NCBI RefSeq assembly: GCF_900114095.1
Contig: NZ_FORV01000005.1
Coordinates: 124,001-188,000 of the forward strand
Length of the DNA stretch: 64,000 bases
Reading direction: 5' to 3'
Source: Sphingomonas sp. NFR04
GTDB taxonomy: Bacteria > Pseudomonadota > Alphaproteobacteria > Sphingomonadales > Sphingomonadaceae
Shown: positions 19,180 through 27,700 of the stretch, piece by piece
Layout of the letters: every line of letters starts with the position of its first letter
How positions within the stretch are numbered: position 1 is the stretch's first letter
Position numbers and translations under genes: made by a program
The notes under the pieces: model-generated
What the model was told of the DNA's origin: nothing
The model's input: only the letters and a program-made list of their open reading frames with translations
The model's database searches: none

Positions 19180-19308
19180 CCTCCCCTGCAAGGGGAGGTG
19201 GCAGCCCGCAGGGCTGACGGAGGGGTGTCCCCGCCCGAAACGAAGGACCGCCACCCCAGCGGTGACACCCCTCCGTCGCTGCGCGACACCTCCCCTTGCA
19301 GGGGAGGA
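19180..19308. repeat. palindromic repeat, family A, between murE and murF
   Basis: A 129-bp element with arms CCTCCCCTGCAAGGGGAGG and CCTCCCCTTGCAGGGGAGG at its two ends. GACGGAGGGGTGTC and its inverted partner GACACCCCTCCGTC lie inside. On the minus strand the end next to murF provides GGGGAGG, the murF ribosome site. Confidence 0.88.
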
Positions 19309-19325
19309 TCGAAGGAGAAGCCCGC

Positions 19326-20741
19326 TCACGCCGCGCACTCCCGCGCCACGGCGACGTCGTCGAACGGCAGCACCATCTCGCCGACGATCTGCCCCTGCTC
19401 ATGTCCCTTGCCGGCGACCAGCACGATGTCGTGCGGCGCGGCCATCGCGATGGCAGCCCCGATCGCCGCACGGCGGTCGCCGACCTCGGTAGCCTCGGGC
19501 GCGCCCTTGAGGATCGCGCGGCGGATTTCGGCGGGATCCTCGGTGCGCGGGTTGTCGTCGGTGACGATCGCCACGTCCGCCCCCGCGGCGGCCACCTGCC
19601 CCATCAGCTCGCGCTTGCCCGGATCGCGGTCGCCGCCGGCGCCGAACACCAGGATCAGCCGGCCCTCGGTATGCGGCTTCAGCGCGGCGATCGCCGCTTC
19701 CAGCGCGTCGGGGGTATGGGCGTAATCGACATAGACCGGCGCGCCATTGGCGGCGATCACCGCGCGCTCCAGCCGCCCGCGCACCGGCTGCAGCCGCGCG
19801 CAATTGGCGAGCGTCTCGCCCACATCCCCGCCGGTCGCGATCACCAGCCCCGCCGCGGTCAGCGCGTTCGCGGCCTGGTACGCGCCGATCAGCGGCAGCC
19901 GCACGGTGTGGACCTTGCCGTCCGCCTCGATCTCCAGCGTCTGGCCGAGCAGCGAGGGCGTGCGGCCCACGAGGCGCAGCGTCTTGCCATGCTCGCCCAC
20001 CGTGATCAGCCGGTTGCCGCGCATCCGGGCGAGGTCCTCGACCTGCGGCGCATGGGGATCGTCCGCCCACACCACCGCGGTGCCGTCCTCGGCCAGCACC
20101 TCGGCAAAGAGCCGCAGCTTGGCGGTGAAATAGGTCGCCATGTCGCCATGATAGTCGAGATGGTCGCGGCTGAGATTGGTGAACGCCGCCGCGCGCACCG
20201 GCAGCCCCTCGGTCCGGTACTGCGACAGCCCGTGCGACGAGGCCTCGAATGCGACATGGGTCACGCCTTCGCGCGCCAGCCCGGCGACGTTCGACAGGAA
20301 AGTGACGATGTCCGGCGTGGTCAGCCCGGTCGAGACGCGCTCGTCGGCGGTGGTCACCCCCAGCGTGCCGATCGAGGCGGCGTGGAAGCCCGCCATCCGC
20401 CACAGCTGGCGGGTCATCTCGACGGTGGAGGTCTTGCCATTGGTGCCGGTGACGGCGGCAGTCACGCCGGGGAACGGGGCGAAGAACTGCGCCGCCAGCC
20501 CCGCGAAACGCTGCCGCGGATTGGCATCGGCGATGTGCAGCGCGCCTGCCACCTTCGCCTCGGGCCGCGCCACCACGGCGATCGCGCCCGCCTGCACGGC
20601 GGCGTCGATATAGTCCTCGCCGTTCACCCGCGCGCCCTCGAACGCGCCGAAGATCGTGCCCGGCGCCACCTTGCGGTGATCGATCGCGAATCCGGTGACG
20701 ACCGCCGCGTCCGCGGTGCCGAGAAGTTGACCCAGTTTCAT
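19326..20741 (-). CDS. murE: UDP-N-acetylmuramoyl-L-alanyl-D-glutamate--2,6-diaminopimelate ligase MurE
   Basis: A 471-residue Mur ligase adding the third residue to the stem peptide. The P-loop VTGTNGKTSTVEMTRQLW, EASSHGLSQYR, NLSRDHLDYHG and VDYAHTPDALEAAI are present. The motif TDDNPRTEDPAEIRR matches the DNPR signature of meso-diaminopimelate-specific MurE (L-Lys enzymes differ here), so a DAP-type wall is expected. ATG 20741 overlaps the ftsI stop (ATGA). A repeat lies between it and murF. Confidence 0.97.
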   Translation of the reverse strand: MKLGQLLGTADAAVVTGFAIDHRKVAPGTIFGAFEGARVNGEDYIDAAVQAGAIAVVARPEAKVAGALHIADANPRQRFAGLAAQFFAPFPGVTAAVTGTNGKTSTVEMTRQLWRMAGFHAASIGTLGVTTADERVSTGLTTPDIVTFLSNVAGLAREGVTHVAFEASSHGLSQYRTEGLPVRAAAFTNLSRDHLDYHGDMATYFTAKLRLFAEVLAEDGTAVVWADDPHAPQVEDLARMRGNRLITVGEHGKTLRLVGRTPSLLGQTLEIEADGKVHTVRLPLIGAYQAANALTAAGLVIATGGDVGETLANCARLQPVRGRLERAVIAANGAPVYVDYAHTPDALEAAIAALKPHTEGRLILVFGAGGDRDPGKRELMGQVAAAGADVAIVTDDNPRTEDPAEIRRAILKGAPEATEVGDRRAAIGAAIAMAAPHDIVLVAGKGHEQGQIVGEMVLPFDDVAVARECAA

Positions 20742-22441
20742 TCGGCGCTCGCTTTCGGCTCCGGGGAGCGATCGACCAGCGGCAGCAGCTCGCTTTCGTC
20801 GATGTCCTTGGCGTTGTCGGGCGCGATGCCCAGAAGGGCGCCGGTCCGCGAAATCAGGCGCGAGACGACCGGCGCGACGGTCCAGGCCGCGGTGGTGCGC
20901 GGCGTAGTGGCATTGGCCTTGGGCGAGTCGAGCATGGCGACCACCACATAGCGCGGTGCATCGACGGGGAAAGTCACCGCGAAGGTGGAGACGTTGCGGT
21001 GATGGTCGTAGCCGCCCTCGCTCGCCGCCTCAGCGGTGCCGGTCTTGCCCGCGACGCGGTAGCCCGGCGCCTCGCCCTTGCGGCCGGTGCCCTTGAGCAC
21101 GATCAGCCGCAGCAGCTGGCGCATCCGGTAGCTGGTCGATTCCTGCAGCACGCGGCGGCCCTGCACCGGATGCTCGGCGTCGACCTTCATCAGCGTCGCC
21201 GGATGCCAGATGCCGCCATTGACCATCGCGGCATAGGCGGCGGCAAGGTGCAGCGGGGTGACCGCGATGCCATGGCCATAGGCGGTGGTCATCACCGTGA
21301 TCCGACCCCAGTTCGCCGGCCAGAGCGGGCGCACCGCGCCGATCTCGATGCTCGGCCGCTGGTCGAAGCCGAAGCGGCGGAACATCTCCTGCATCTTCTC
21401 CGCGCCCAGCTCGTCGGCGATCCGCGCGGTGGCGATGTTGGACGAATAGATCAGCGTTTCCGGGATGTTGAGCCAGCGAAACTGCTCGTCGCCGCGATCG
21501 TCATGGATGGTGAAGCGGCCGACCTTCATCGGCGCGGTCGCATCGAAGCGCCGCGACATCGAGGTGATCGTGCCCGAATCGATCGCGGCGGCCACCGCAA
21601 TCGGCTTGAAGGTGGAGCCCAGCTCGTAGACGCTCTGCGTCACGTTGTTGCGCGGCGGCGGCCCGTTCAGCTGGTTGGGATTGAAGCTCGGCAGCGAGGT
21701 CATCGCGACGACCTCGCCGGTATGCACGTCGAGCACCACCGCGGCGGCACCGCGTGCCTGCAGGTCCACCATCGCGCGGCCCAGCTCGCTCTCCAGCGCG
21801 GCCTGGACGCGGGAATCGAGCGACAGCGTCACCGGCTTGCCGCGCTGCGCGGGATCGGTCAGCCGCGCTTCCAGCACCTTCTCCATGCCGGTGACGCCGT
21901 GGCCCTTGTCGTCGAGATAGCCGAGCACATGCGCCGCCATGTCCGACTGCGGATAGAGTCGGTCGGTCTCGCGCTGGAACTCGATCGCCGGCTCGCCCAG
22001 CGCGTTCACCTGGTTGACCAGCTCGGGCAGCGCGCGGCGCTTGAGGAAGGCAAAGCCGCCGCCGGCCTTGAGCAGCGCATAATATTGCTGCTCGCTGCGC
22101 TCGGGCATCAGCTCGGCCAGCTTCTGCGCCAGCGCAGCCTTGTCGCCGATCACCTGGTTGGGGTGGATCGCGATCGTCCAGGCGTCGATGCTGCGGGCGA
22201 GCGGCGTGCCGTTGCGGTCGACGATGTCGCCGCGCGCCGGCACCAGCGCGTTGGACAGGTCGCGCGGGCTGGCGGGCCCCGCCGACAACGCCAGAAAGGC
22301 GAGCTTGACGAGGATCGCCAGCACGCCCGCACCGAACAGGATCGAGAGGATCATCAGGCGCAACTGCGCCACCGCGACGAGCGCCTCGCGCCCCCCGCCC
22401 GAACCCCGCGACCGTGCGGGAGGGGCGACGACGACGATCAT
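20738..22441 (-). CDS. ftsI: septal peptidoglycan transpeptidase FtsI (PBP3)
   Basis: A 567-residue class B penicillin-binding protein. One membrane anchor (~25-51) follows a basic Gly-rich N-terminus. The PBP dimer domain starts near VPARGDIVDRNGTPLA. The transpeptidase triad is STFK (276-279), SSN (333-335) and KTGTAE (466-471). It crosslinks septal glycan with FtsW. ATG 22441 overlaps the ftsL stop (ATGA). Although the reading frame stays open upstream through ftsL, that part is an alternate-frame shadow. Confidence 0.96.
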   Translation of the reverse strand: MIVVVAPPARSRGSGGGREALVAVAQLRLMILSILFGAGVLAILVKLAFLALSAGPASPRDLSNALVPARGDIVDRNGTPLARSIDAWTIAIHPNQVIGDKAALAQKLAELMPERSEQQYYALLKAGGGFAFLKRRALPELVNQVNALGEPAIEFQRETDRLYPQSDMAAHVLGYLDDKGHGVTGMEKVLEARLTDPAQRGKPVTLSLDSRVQAALESELGRAMVDLQARGAAAVVLDVHTGEVVAMTSLPSFNPNQLNGPPPRNNVTQSVYELGSTFKPIAVAAAIDSGTITSMSRRFDATAPMKVGRFTIHDDRGDEQFRWLNIPETLIYSSNIATARIADELGAEKMQEMFRRFGFDQRPSIEIGAVRPLWPANWGRITVMTTAYGHGIAVTPLHLAAAYAAMVNGGIWHPATLMKVDAEHPVQGRRVLQESTSYRMRQLLRLIVLKGTGRKGEAPGYRVAGKTGTAEAASEGGYDHHRNVSTFAVTFPVDAPRYVVVAMLDSPKANATTPRTTAAWTVAPVVSRLISRTGALLGIAPDNAKDIDESELLPLVDRSPEPKASAE

Positions 22442-23139
22442 CGCTGCGCCGTTTGCTCGCGCTTCGCCACCCGGCGCAGGTCGCTGATCGTCGCGGCGCT
22501 GAGCAGCGGGCGATCGGGCTGGGCGAGCCGGGACTTGTCGATCTTGCGGATCAGCCGGTCGAGATCCTGCACGGGCTTGGTATCCGACTGCGCCACGCGC
22601 ACCACGGTCGACTTGACCAACGCGGCCTTGACCGGCGTCGCCGAAGCCATCGCCACCGGCTTGGCCATCACGACCTTGACCGGCGCAGCCGACGCCGTCG
22701 CCACCGGCTTGGATGCCACTGCCTTGACCGGCACGGCCGCAGCCGTCGCCACCGGCTGGGCGGCCGCCGCCGTTTCCACCGGACGCTGGCCGGTGGGGAT
22801 CACGAGCGCGACGGTCTCCACCTTGGCGTCGCCGAGCGCTGCCGGCGCGGGCTGGTCGAGCGCCGCCAGCCCGCTGGCGCTGGCGAGATATTGCTGCGGC
22901 TGGGGTGCGTTCATCGCCAGCACGTCGCCGTTCCAGCGCTCGATCTGGGCCATGTTGGCGCGGGTGTCGAATTCGGTCTCCAGGCCACGGATGTCCTTGT
23001 GCGCCTGGACGATGGCGGAGTCCATCGCGCGCAGCTTCGCCCGTTCCGCCGCGCCGTGCGACGTCACCATGTAGCAGGTCGGCGCAACGATGACGCCGCA
23101 CAGGAACCAGCCAATCCCCCTGAAGCCATACACTGCCAT
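22438..23139 (-). CDS. ftsL: FtsL-like division protein with long periplasmic repeat tail
   Basis: A 233-residue protein in the ftsL slot between rsmH and ftsI. It has one N-terminal membrane segment (~5-26, GIGWFLCGVIVAPTCYMVTS). A short coiled-coil-like stretch (ERAKLRAMDSAIVQAHKDIR...) follows, consistent with FtsL. Unlike the usual ~100-residue FtsL, residues ~105-195 are an Ala/Pro/Val/Lys low-complexity tract with repeating PVKxVxxKPVATA-type units. A conserved-looking basic end (LDRLIRKIDKSRLAQPDR) closes the protein. The start ATG 23139 shares its A with the rsmH stop (TGATG); GTG 23142 is an alternative. The FtsL call rests on position, topology and the short helix. Confidence 0.8.
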   Translation of the reverse strand: MAVYGFRGIGWFLCGVIVAPTCYMVTSHGAAERAKLRAMDSAIVQAHKDIRGLETEFDTRANMAQIERWNGDVLAMNAPQPQQYLASASGLAALDQPAPAALGDAKVETVALVIPTGQRPVETAAAAQPVATAAAVPVKAVASKPVATASAAPVKVVMAKPVAMASATPVKAALVKSTVVRVAQSDTKPVQDLDRLIRKIDKSRLAQPDRPLLSAATISDLRRVAKREQTAQR

Positions 23140-24086
23140 CACACCTTATCCTCACCGGACCACGGCGCCGCCTCGGTCCGCCGCGCCGCGCGCAGCGTTG
23201 CCGAACGGGCGCGCGGATTACGCACCAACTCCGCCTCGCCAGGGCGCACGGCCTTGGCGGGCGTCTCAAAACTCGGCTCCGCCCGCGGACCCACGGCCGG
23301 GCGATGCCGCGAACCCGCCGGCGTGCTGCCGCTGCGTTCGCGGAAGAAGCGCTTGACCAGACGGTCCTCCAGGCTGTGGAAGCTCACCACCACCAGCCGC
23401 CCGCCGGGCTTCAGCACGCGCTCGGCGGCGACCAGCACGTCGGTCAGCTCGTCGAGCTCGCGGTTGATGTGGATGCGCACCCCCTGGAAGGTCCGCGTCG
23501 CGGGATCCTTCTTGTCGTGCGGGCGATGGCCGAGCGCGCGGCGCACCACCGCCGCTAGCTCCGAGGTACGGGTCAGCGGCCGCGCCTCCACGATGAACTT
23601 GGCCACGCGGCGCGCGCGCGGTTCCTCGCCATAGTGGAACAGCACGTCGGCGATCTCGCCTTCGTCGGCGCTGTTGAGCCAATCGGCTGCACTCATCCCC
23701 TCGCCTGCCATGCGCATGTCGAGCGGCCCGTCCTGCTGGAACGAGAAGCCGCGCTCGGCCTGGTCGAGCTGCATCGAGGAAACGCCGATATCGAGCACGA
23801 CGCCGTCGACGGGCGCCAGGCCGCGTGCCTCCAGCTCCTGCGCCATGCTGCTGAACGGCGCATGGATGAGGGTGAGCTGCCCCGCGCTCTCCGCGACCAG
23901 CCGCGCGCCGTTCGCGATCGCGGTCGGATCGCGGTCGAACGCGACCACGGCCGCGCCCGCACCGAGCATGGCGCGCGTATAGCCACCCGCGCCGAAGGTG
24001 CCGTCGACATGGGTTTCGCCAGGCGCAATGGCGAGCGCATCGAGCACTTCGTCGAGCAGCACGGGGATATGGGGCGCGTCGGTCAC
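23139..24086 (-). CDS. rsmH: 16S rRNA (cytosine(1402)-N(4))-methyltransferase RsmH (MraW)
   Basis: A 315-residue SAM-dependent methyltransferase. The N-terminus is [13 protein letters not shown], followed by the SAM loop [34 protein letters not shown], and the C-terminal [17 protein letters not shown]. It methylates C1402 of 16S rRNA and is the usual second gene of the dcw cluster. Start GTG 24086 overlaps the mraZ stop (GTGA). Confidence 0.97.
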   Translation of the reverse strand: MTDAPHIPVLLDEVLDALAIAPGETHVDGTFGAGGYTRAMLGAGAAVVAFDRDPTAIANGARLVAESAGQLTLIHAPFSSMAQELEARGLAPVDGVVLDIGVSSMQLDQAERGFSFQQDGPLDMRMAGEGMSAADWLNSADEGEIADVLFHYGEEPRARRVAKFIVEARPLTRTSELAAVVRRALGHRPHDKKDPATRTFQGVRIHINRELDELTDVLVAAERVLKPGGRLVVVSFHSLEDRLVKRFFRERSGSTPAGSRHRPAVGPRAEPSFETPAKAVRPGEAELVRNPRARSATLRAARRTEAAPWSGEDKV

Positions 24087-24565
24087 ATCGCCCCCTTCTG
24101 CTGCATCAGGAACGCGCAGATTTCCTTGAGTTCGGGATCGGCGGTCTCGCTGGCGAGCAGCACGTCGGGCGCCCAGATGTCGAACGTGTCGCCGCTGCCG
24201 ACGAAGAACGCCCATTTCTGGATCTTGGCCTTGGCGCGGAAGAAGGGCGGCAGCACGAAGCGGCCGCTATCGTCGTACGGCGCCTTTTCGACGAGGCCGA
24301 AGGCACGGCGCTTGGGCGCGGCGCTGGGCTGTTCGCCCCGGTCGAGCGCCTGCTGGTCCAGCTTGTCGATGCGGTCGTACTTCTTCTGCGACCAGCCGGT
24401 ATCGTGCGCGGAGAGGCACGGATCCTCCGCATGCACGCCGACGACGATCTGGCGGACGTCCGAGTTGCGCTCGGCGGCGGCGCGCAGGTCTGCGGGTATG
24501 GCGACGCGACCTTTCTGGTCGACCGCCTGGAGCGCAAATCCTTCGAAGAGCTCCCTGTCTGCCAC
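24083..24565 (-). CDS. mraZ: transcriptional regulator MraZ
   Basis: About 160 residues, with two AbrB-like repeats: [20 protein letters not shown] near the N-terminus and a second around [18 protein letters not shown]. MraZ binds repeats upstream of its own gene and controls the dcw cluster. GTG 24565 (VADRELFEG) is chosen by homology of the N-terminus; GTG 24586, with GGGAG shortly before it, is a real alternative. It is the first gene of the cluster. Confidence 0.93.
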   Translation of the reverse strand: MADRELFEGFALQAVDQKGRVAIPADLRAAAERNSDVRQIVVGVHAEDPCLSAHDTGWSQKKYDRIDKLDQQALDRGEQPSAAPKRRAFGLVEKAPYDDSGRFVLPPFFRAKAKIQKWAFFVGSGDTFDIWAPDVLLASETADPELKEICAFLMQQKGAM

Positions 24566-24650
24566 GCCAAATCCCAAGCCGGGCACGACGCTCCCGCCGC
24601 CGGAATCACGCGAAATCGTGTTCCGGCTGGTGATGTTCGGGAAAAGGTTC

Positions 24651-24687
24651 GTGCCCCCCTTTAGTGTGCCCTTTTAATCACATTATA
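24651..24687 (-). promoter_or_regulatory. candidate dcw promoter and MraZ-type direct repeat
   Basis: On the minus strand a perfect TATAAT (24682-24687) lies ~100-120 bp before mraZ. The -35 region 16-17 bp upstream is weak (TCTGTC/ATCTGT). Between this -10 box and the gene are two similar units, TAAAAGGGCAC (24666-24676) and TAAAGGGGGGCAC (24651-24663). Short direct repeats in this position are where MraZ binds its own promoter in other bacteria; the match here is inference. Confidence 0.4.
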
Positions 24688-25050
24688 GAGCGGGAGACAA
24701 CGGGACAGATGGGGACGGCACGGGAATTTCAGCCACTGATCGCCACCGCTGAGCGCTTTTCACAGTATGGCCCCTATTTGTTCGCCATTCACCCTTGCCT
24801 CTGAGCACGGCTGTCCGGAAAAATGCTTAACCTGGGCAAGGTGACGCGAATGGAGGGAACCAAAGAGGCTTACGCCAAAACTGCCACAACCTTTCCGCAA
24901 GCAACGGAAACTGCGGCATTTTTACCACCTGCCCGGAAACGGAGGGGTTTGGCGTCCGACGCCGTCCCCAGAAAGTGGGGCGATTTCCCCGGCGATCCCC
25001 GCGCCGCGATTCCGGTGGGGGCACGTCCCCGGCCGCGCCCGAGTCCCGGC
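24688..25050. other. intergenic stretch without a supported gene
   Basis: 363 bp upstream of the dcw promoter and downstream of the membrane protein ending at 25051. Open frames here are short or are shadows of the neighbouring gene. It contains locally AT-richer runs (around 24765-24920) but no RNA gene or repeat that I recognise. Confidence 0.5.
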
Positions 25051-25374
25051 TTACTTACCCGTGGCGGCGTCCTGCCGGTGGGCCTGTTCGCGCGCCTGGG
25101 CGGCGGCAGCGGGATCGTCGGTGCTCGGCGCGACGCCGAGTTCGGCGAGCGGTTCGTCGCGGGTGCGATCGGCGGCGACATTGTCGATCCCGGTCAGATT
25201 GGCGACGACCGATGCGTTGGACGCACCCGCCGCGCTCACCGGCGCCTCGCGGTTCACCGAGGAGAAGAACGCGAAGGCGAGCATCATCAGCAGGACGACG
25301 ACCGCGAGCCCGGTCATGCCGACGCGGATGCGCTGCATGGCCTGGGCGTGATCCTGGGGTGGGCCGAGTTTCAT
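25051..25374 (-). CDS. small single-pass membrane protein
   Basis: A 107-residue protein starting at ATG 25374 (MKLGPPQDHAQAMQRIRVGM). It has one strong membrane helix (~19-38, GMTGLAVVVLLMMLAFAFFS). The outer tail is hydrophilic and Ala/Asp-rich (SAAGASNASVVANLTGIDNV), with no domain I recognise. It lies downstream of cysK on the same strand, 61 bp away, and may be co-transcribed. Function unknown. Confidence 0.7.
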   Translation of the reverse strand: MKLGPPQDHAQAMQRIRVGMTGLAVVVLLMMLAFAFFSSVNREAPVSAAGASNASVVANLTGIDNVAADRTRDEPLAELGVAPSTDDPAAAAQAREQAHRQDAATGK

Positions 25375-25435
25375 GACTGTGGCATAAATGTAACGCGCCT
25401 GCGGGCGCTTGTCGAGCGGGGCCGCCGCGCGAGGC

Positions 25436-26416
25436 TCATGCGGCCGTCGCCGCGAGCCCCTTCGCCGCCAGCCATTCGTCATTGTACAGCGTCGAGAGGT
25501 AGCGGAAGCCCGTGTCGCACAGGATCGTCGCAATCCGCTTGCCCGGCCCCAGCGCCCTGGCGAGCCGCACCGCGCCGGCGACGTTGATGCCCGAGGACAG
25601 GCCGAGGCACAGCCCTTCCTCCTTCAGCAGGCGGCGCACCCATTCCATTCCTTCCGCATCGGAAATGCGGAACTGCGTGTCGATCGGCGCACCCTCGAGA
25701 TTGCCGGTAATCCGTCCCTGTCCGATCCCCTCGGCGACCGACGAGCCTTCGCTGCGCAGCTCGCCACAGGCATAATATTCGTAGAGCGCCGCGCCATGCG
25801 GATCGCTGAGCGCGATGGTGACCGTCTCGTCCTTGGCCTTCAGCCCGAGTCCCACCCCGGCGATCGTGCCGCCGGTGCCCGCCGCGCAGGTGAAGCCGTC
25901 GATGCGGCCGTCCATCTGCGTCCAGATCTCCTCCGCCGTCCCGTAGATATGCGCCTTGCGGTTGGCCGTGTTGTCGAACTGGTTGGCCCAGATCGCGTTG
26001 GGCGTCTCCTCGGCGATGCGGCGGCTGGTGTGGACGAAATGGCCGGGGTTCGAATAGGGCGCCGCCGGTACCAGCACCAGCTCGGCACCGAGCGCGCGCA
26101 GCGTGTCCATCTTCTCGCGCGACTGGGTCTCGGGCATCACGATGATCGTGCGATAGCCCTTGGCGTTGGCGACCAGCGCCAGCCCGATGCCCGTGTTCCC
26201 CGCCGTCCCCTCGACGATCGTGCCGCCGGGCGCGAGCAGGCCGCGCTCCTCGGCATCGTTGACAATGTACAGCGCGGCGCGGTCCTTCACCGAGGCGCCG
26301 GGATTGGCAAATTCGCACTTGGCGAAGATGTCGCAGCCGGTTTCGTCGCTGGGGCCCTTGAGGCGGACGAGCGGGGTATTGCCGATCAGCGCGAGCGTGT
26401 TCTGGGAAACGTGCAT
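25436..26416 (-). CDS. cysK: cysteine synthase (O-acetylserine sulfhydrylase) family
   Basis: A 326-residue PLP enzyme making cysteine from O-acetylserine and sulfide. The N-terminal LIGNTPLVRL, the PLP lysine in NPGASVKDRAA (K44), the phosphate-binding glycine loop GTGGTIAGVGLGL and the EGTAGNTGIGLA segment are visible. The usual TSGNTG motif reads TAGNTG here, a variant that fits a distinct alphaproteobacterial branch; OAS as substrate is therefore likely but not proven. ATG 26416 (MHVSQNTLAL) is chosen by homology. Confidence 0.88.
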   Translation of the reverse strand: MHVSQNTLALIGNTPLVRLKGPSDETGCDIFAKCEFANPGASVKDRAALYIVNDAEERGLLAPGGTIVEGTAGNTGIGLALVANAKGYRTIIVMPETQSREKMDTLRALGAELVLVPAAPYSNPGHFVHTSRRIAEETPNAIWANQFDNTANRKAHIYGTAEEIWTQMDGRIDGFTCAAGTGGTIAGVGLGLKAKDETVTIALSDPHGAALYEYYACGELRSEGSSVAEGIGQGRITGNLEGAPIDTQFRISDAEGMEWVRRLLKEEGLCLGLSSGINVAGAVRLARALGPGKRIATILCDTGFRYLSTLYNDEWLAAKGLAATAA

Positions 26417-26462
26417 GGCGCGTAGATAGGGGGGCGCCCCCGGCCCACGCAAGCAACGCTAT

Positions 26463-26792
26463 CTATTGGCCGACGCCAGCCTGCTTCAGATGCGGCCCCA
26501 GCCGCCCGCCGATCCACAGGAAGAACATCCGGTAATCGGAGGCGAGCGACCACAGCGGATAGGTGAAGGTCGCCGGCCGGTTGCGCTCCACCCCGAAATG
26601 CGCGCCCCAGGCGAAGCCATAGCCGGCGAGCGGGATGGCGATCAGCCACCAGGCGTTGAGCGCCAGTCCGGCGACGAGCGCGGCGAAGGTCAGCGCGGTG
26701 CCGATATAATGCAGCCTGCGCGTCGCGGGCTTGGCATGCTCGCGCAGATAATGGGGCCAGAAATCCCGGTAGCGGGTGATCGTGCGGGCCAT
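26463..26792 (-). CDS. DUF962 (Mpo1-like) membrane protein
   Basis: A 109-residue protein with the family signature [22 protein letters not shown] at the N-terminus. Two central hydrophobic segments (~28-62) follow, and then [20 protein letters not shown]. Mpo1 of yeast is a dioxygenase of fatty-acid alpha-oxidation; the conserved histidines (H15, H24, H68 or nearby) are in keeping with that fold. The activity of bacterial members is not established. Start ATG 26792. Confidence 0.8.
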   Translation of the reverse strand: MARTITRYRDFWPHYLREHAKPATRRLHYIGTALTFAALVAGLALNAWWLIAIPLAGYGFAWGAHFGVERNRPATFTYPLWSLASDYRMFFLWIGGRLGPHLKQAGVGQ

Positions 26793-26863
26793 GGCGCGAG
26801 CATAAGCGCTTTCGCCGATCGCGGGAAGGGCCGGCGCATCGCTGCCCCGGCCCCACACTGCGA

Positions 26864-27499
26864 TCAGGCGAAGCGCACGCGAACCCTGGTCCGCTGCCGC
26901 AGCACCGCGCCCAGCATGCCGACGCCGAGGGCCATCACCGCCCAGCTCGCCGGCTCCGGCACCGCCGACAGCGAGGCGCTGAACCGCGCCGAGGCCTCGT
27001 CGTCATTGGCGAAGATCAGCGTGCCCGCGCTCGTCTCGAAGGCGGTGCCGAAGTTGAGGAAGTCGATCGGCAGGTTCGTCGCCGAGCTGATGCCGGTCTT
27101 GAGATCATAGCCCAGCAGGCCGGGATCGCGCACGTCGATCAGGTCGTTGCCGAATTGCTCGGCCTCGGTGAAACCGACCAGCGCGCGCTGCCCGCTGCCG
27201 CTGCCCAGCGTCACGCTGAACGCATTGAACGGGGTCGCGAAGGTGCCCGAGACGCCGTTGATGGTGAAGGAAAGCGTCGCCGGGCCCGAATTATAGAGGC
27301 TCGGCCGGAAGTCGGGCCGCGGCTGGAACACGGTGTCGGTATCGGTCGCGAGCGACAGGACATAGTCGCTCAAGCTGAAGGCCTGCCCGTTCAGCGTGCC
27401 GCTGATCTGCCCGGAAAAGCTGTAGAGGATCGGTGCGGCCTGCGCGGTGCTGCCGACCATCAACAGGCCGAGTGCCGCCGCCATACTTGCCGTGCGCAT
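26864..27499 (-). CDS. PEPxxWA-CTERM sorting domain protein
   Basis: A 211-residue exported protein. The signal peptide (1-22) ends GSTAQAAP. The body is beta-rich and Ser/Thr/Gly-rich. It ends with the sorting signal [20 protein letters not shown] followed by the basic [11 protein letters not shown]. Such proteins are processed by an exosortase and anchored or released at the cell surface; no exosortase gene is in the window. ATG 27499 has AGGGGAA just upstream. Ligand or role unknown. Confidence 0.88.
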   Translation of the reverse strand: MRTASMAAALGLLMVGSTAQAAPILYSFSGQISGTLNGQAFSLSDYVLSLATDTDTVFQPRPDFRPSLYNSGPATLSFTINGVSGTFATPFNAFSVTLGSGSGQRALVGFTEAEQFGNDLIDVRDPGLLGYDLKTGISSATNLPIDFLNFGTAFETSAGTLIFANDDEASARFSASLSAVPEPASWAVMALGVGMLGAVLRQRTRVRVRFA

Positions 27500-27700
27500 G
27501 TCATTTCCCCTCATCCTAGGGCCGGCGTCCCCATTGCGGAGAAGCACTGTCGCCCGCGACAACAACTGCGCGAAAGACGCGGAAATCACTATGCTTTTTC
27601 TTCGCCCCGAGCCACGCGGTGCGCGAAACGCGGTGAAGCAGGAAGCGCATCGTTTGCACTTCGAACATCCCCAACGCCTGCCGCAGGATTCTGCTAGAGA

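Noticed and set aside
17786..19471. Extended murF reading through the repeat
   Set aside because: The additional residues are translated repeat and murE antisense; ATG 19171 has a proper ribosome site and the family N-terminus.
20738..23269. An 843-residue extended version of ftsI
   Set aside because: The part upstream of 22441 is an alternate reading of ftsL; the ATGA overlap and the FtsI N-terminus support the shorter start.
24823..25587. A 254-residue plus-strand frame upstream of the dcw cluster
   Set aside because: Its second half is antisense to a convincing membrane protein and cysK; the first half has no family feature.
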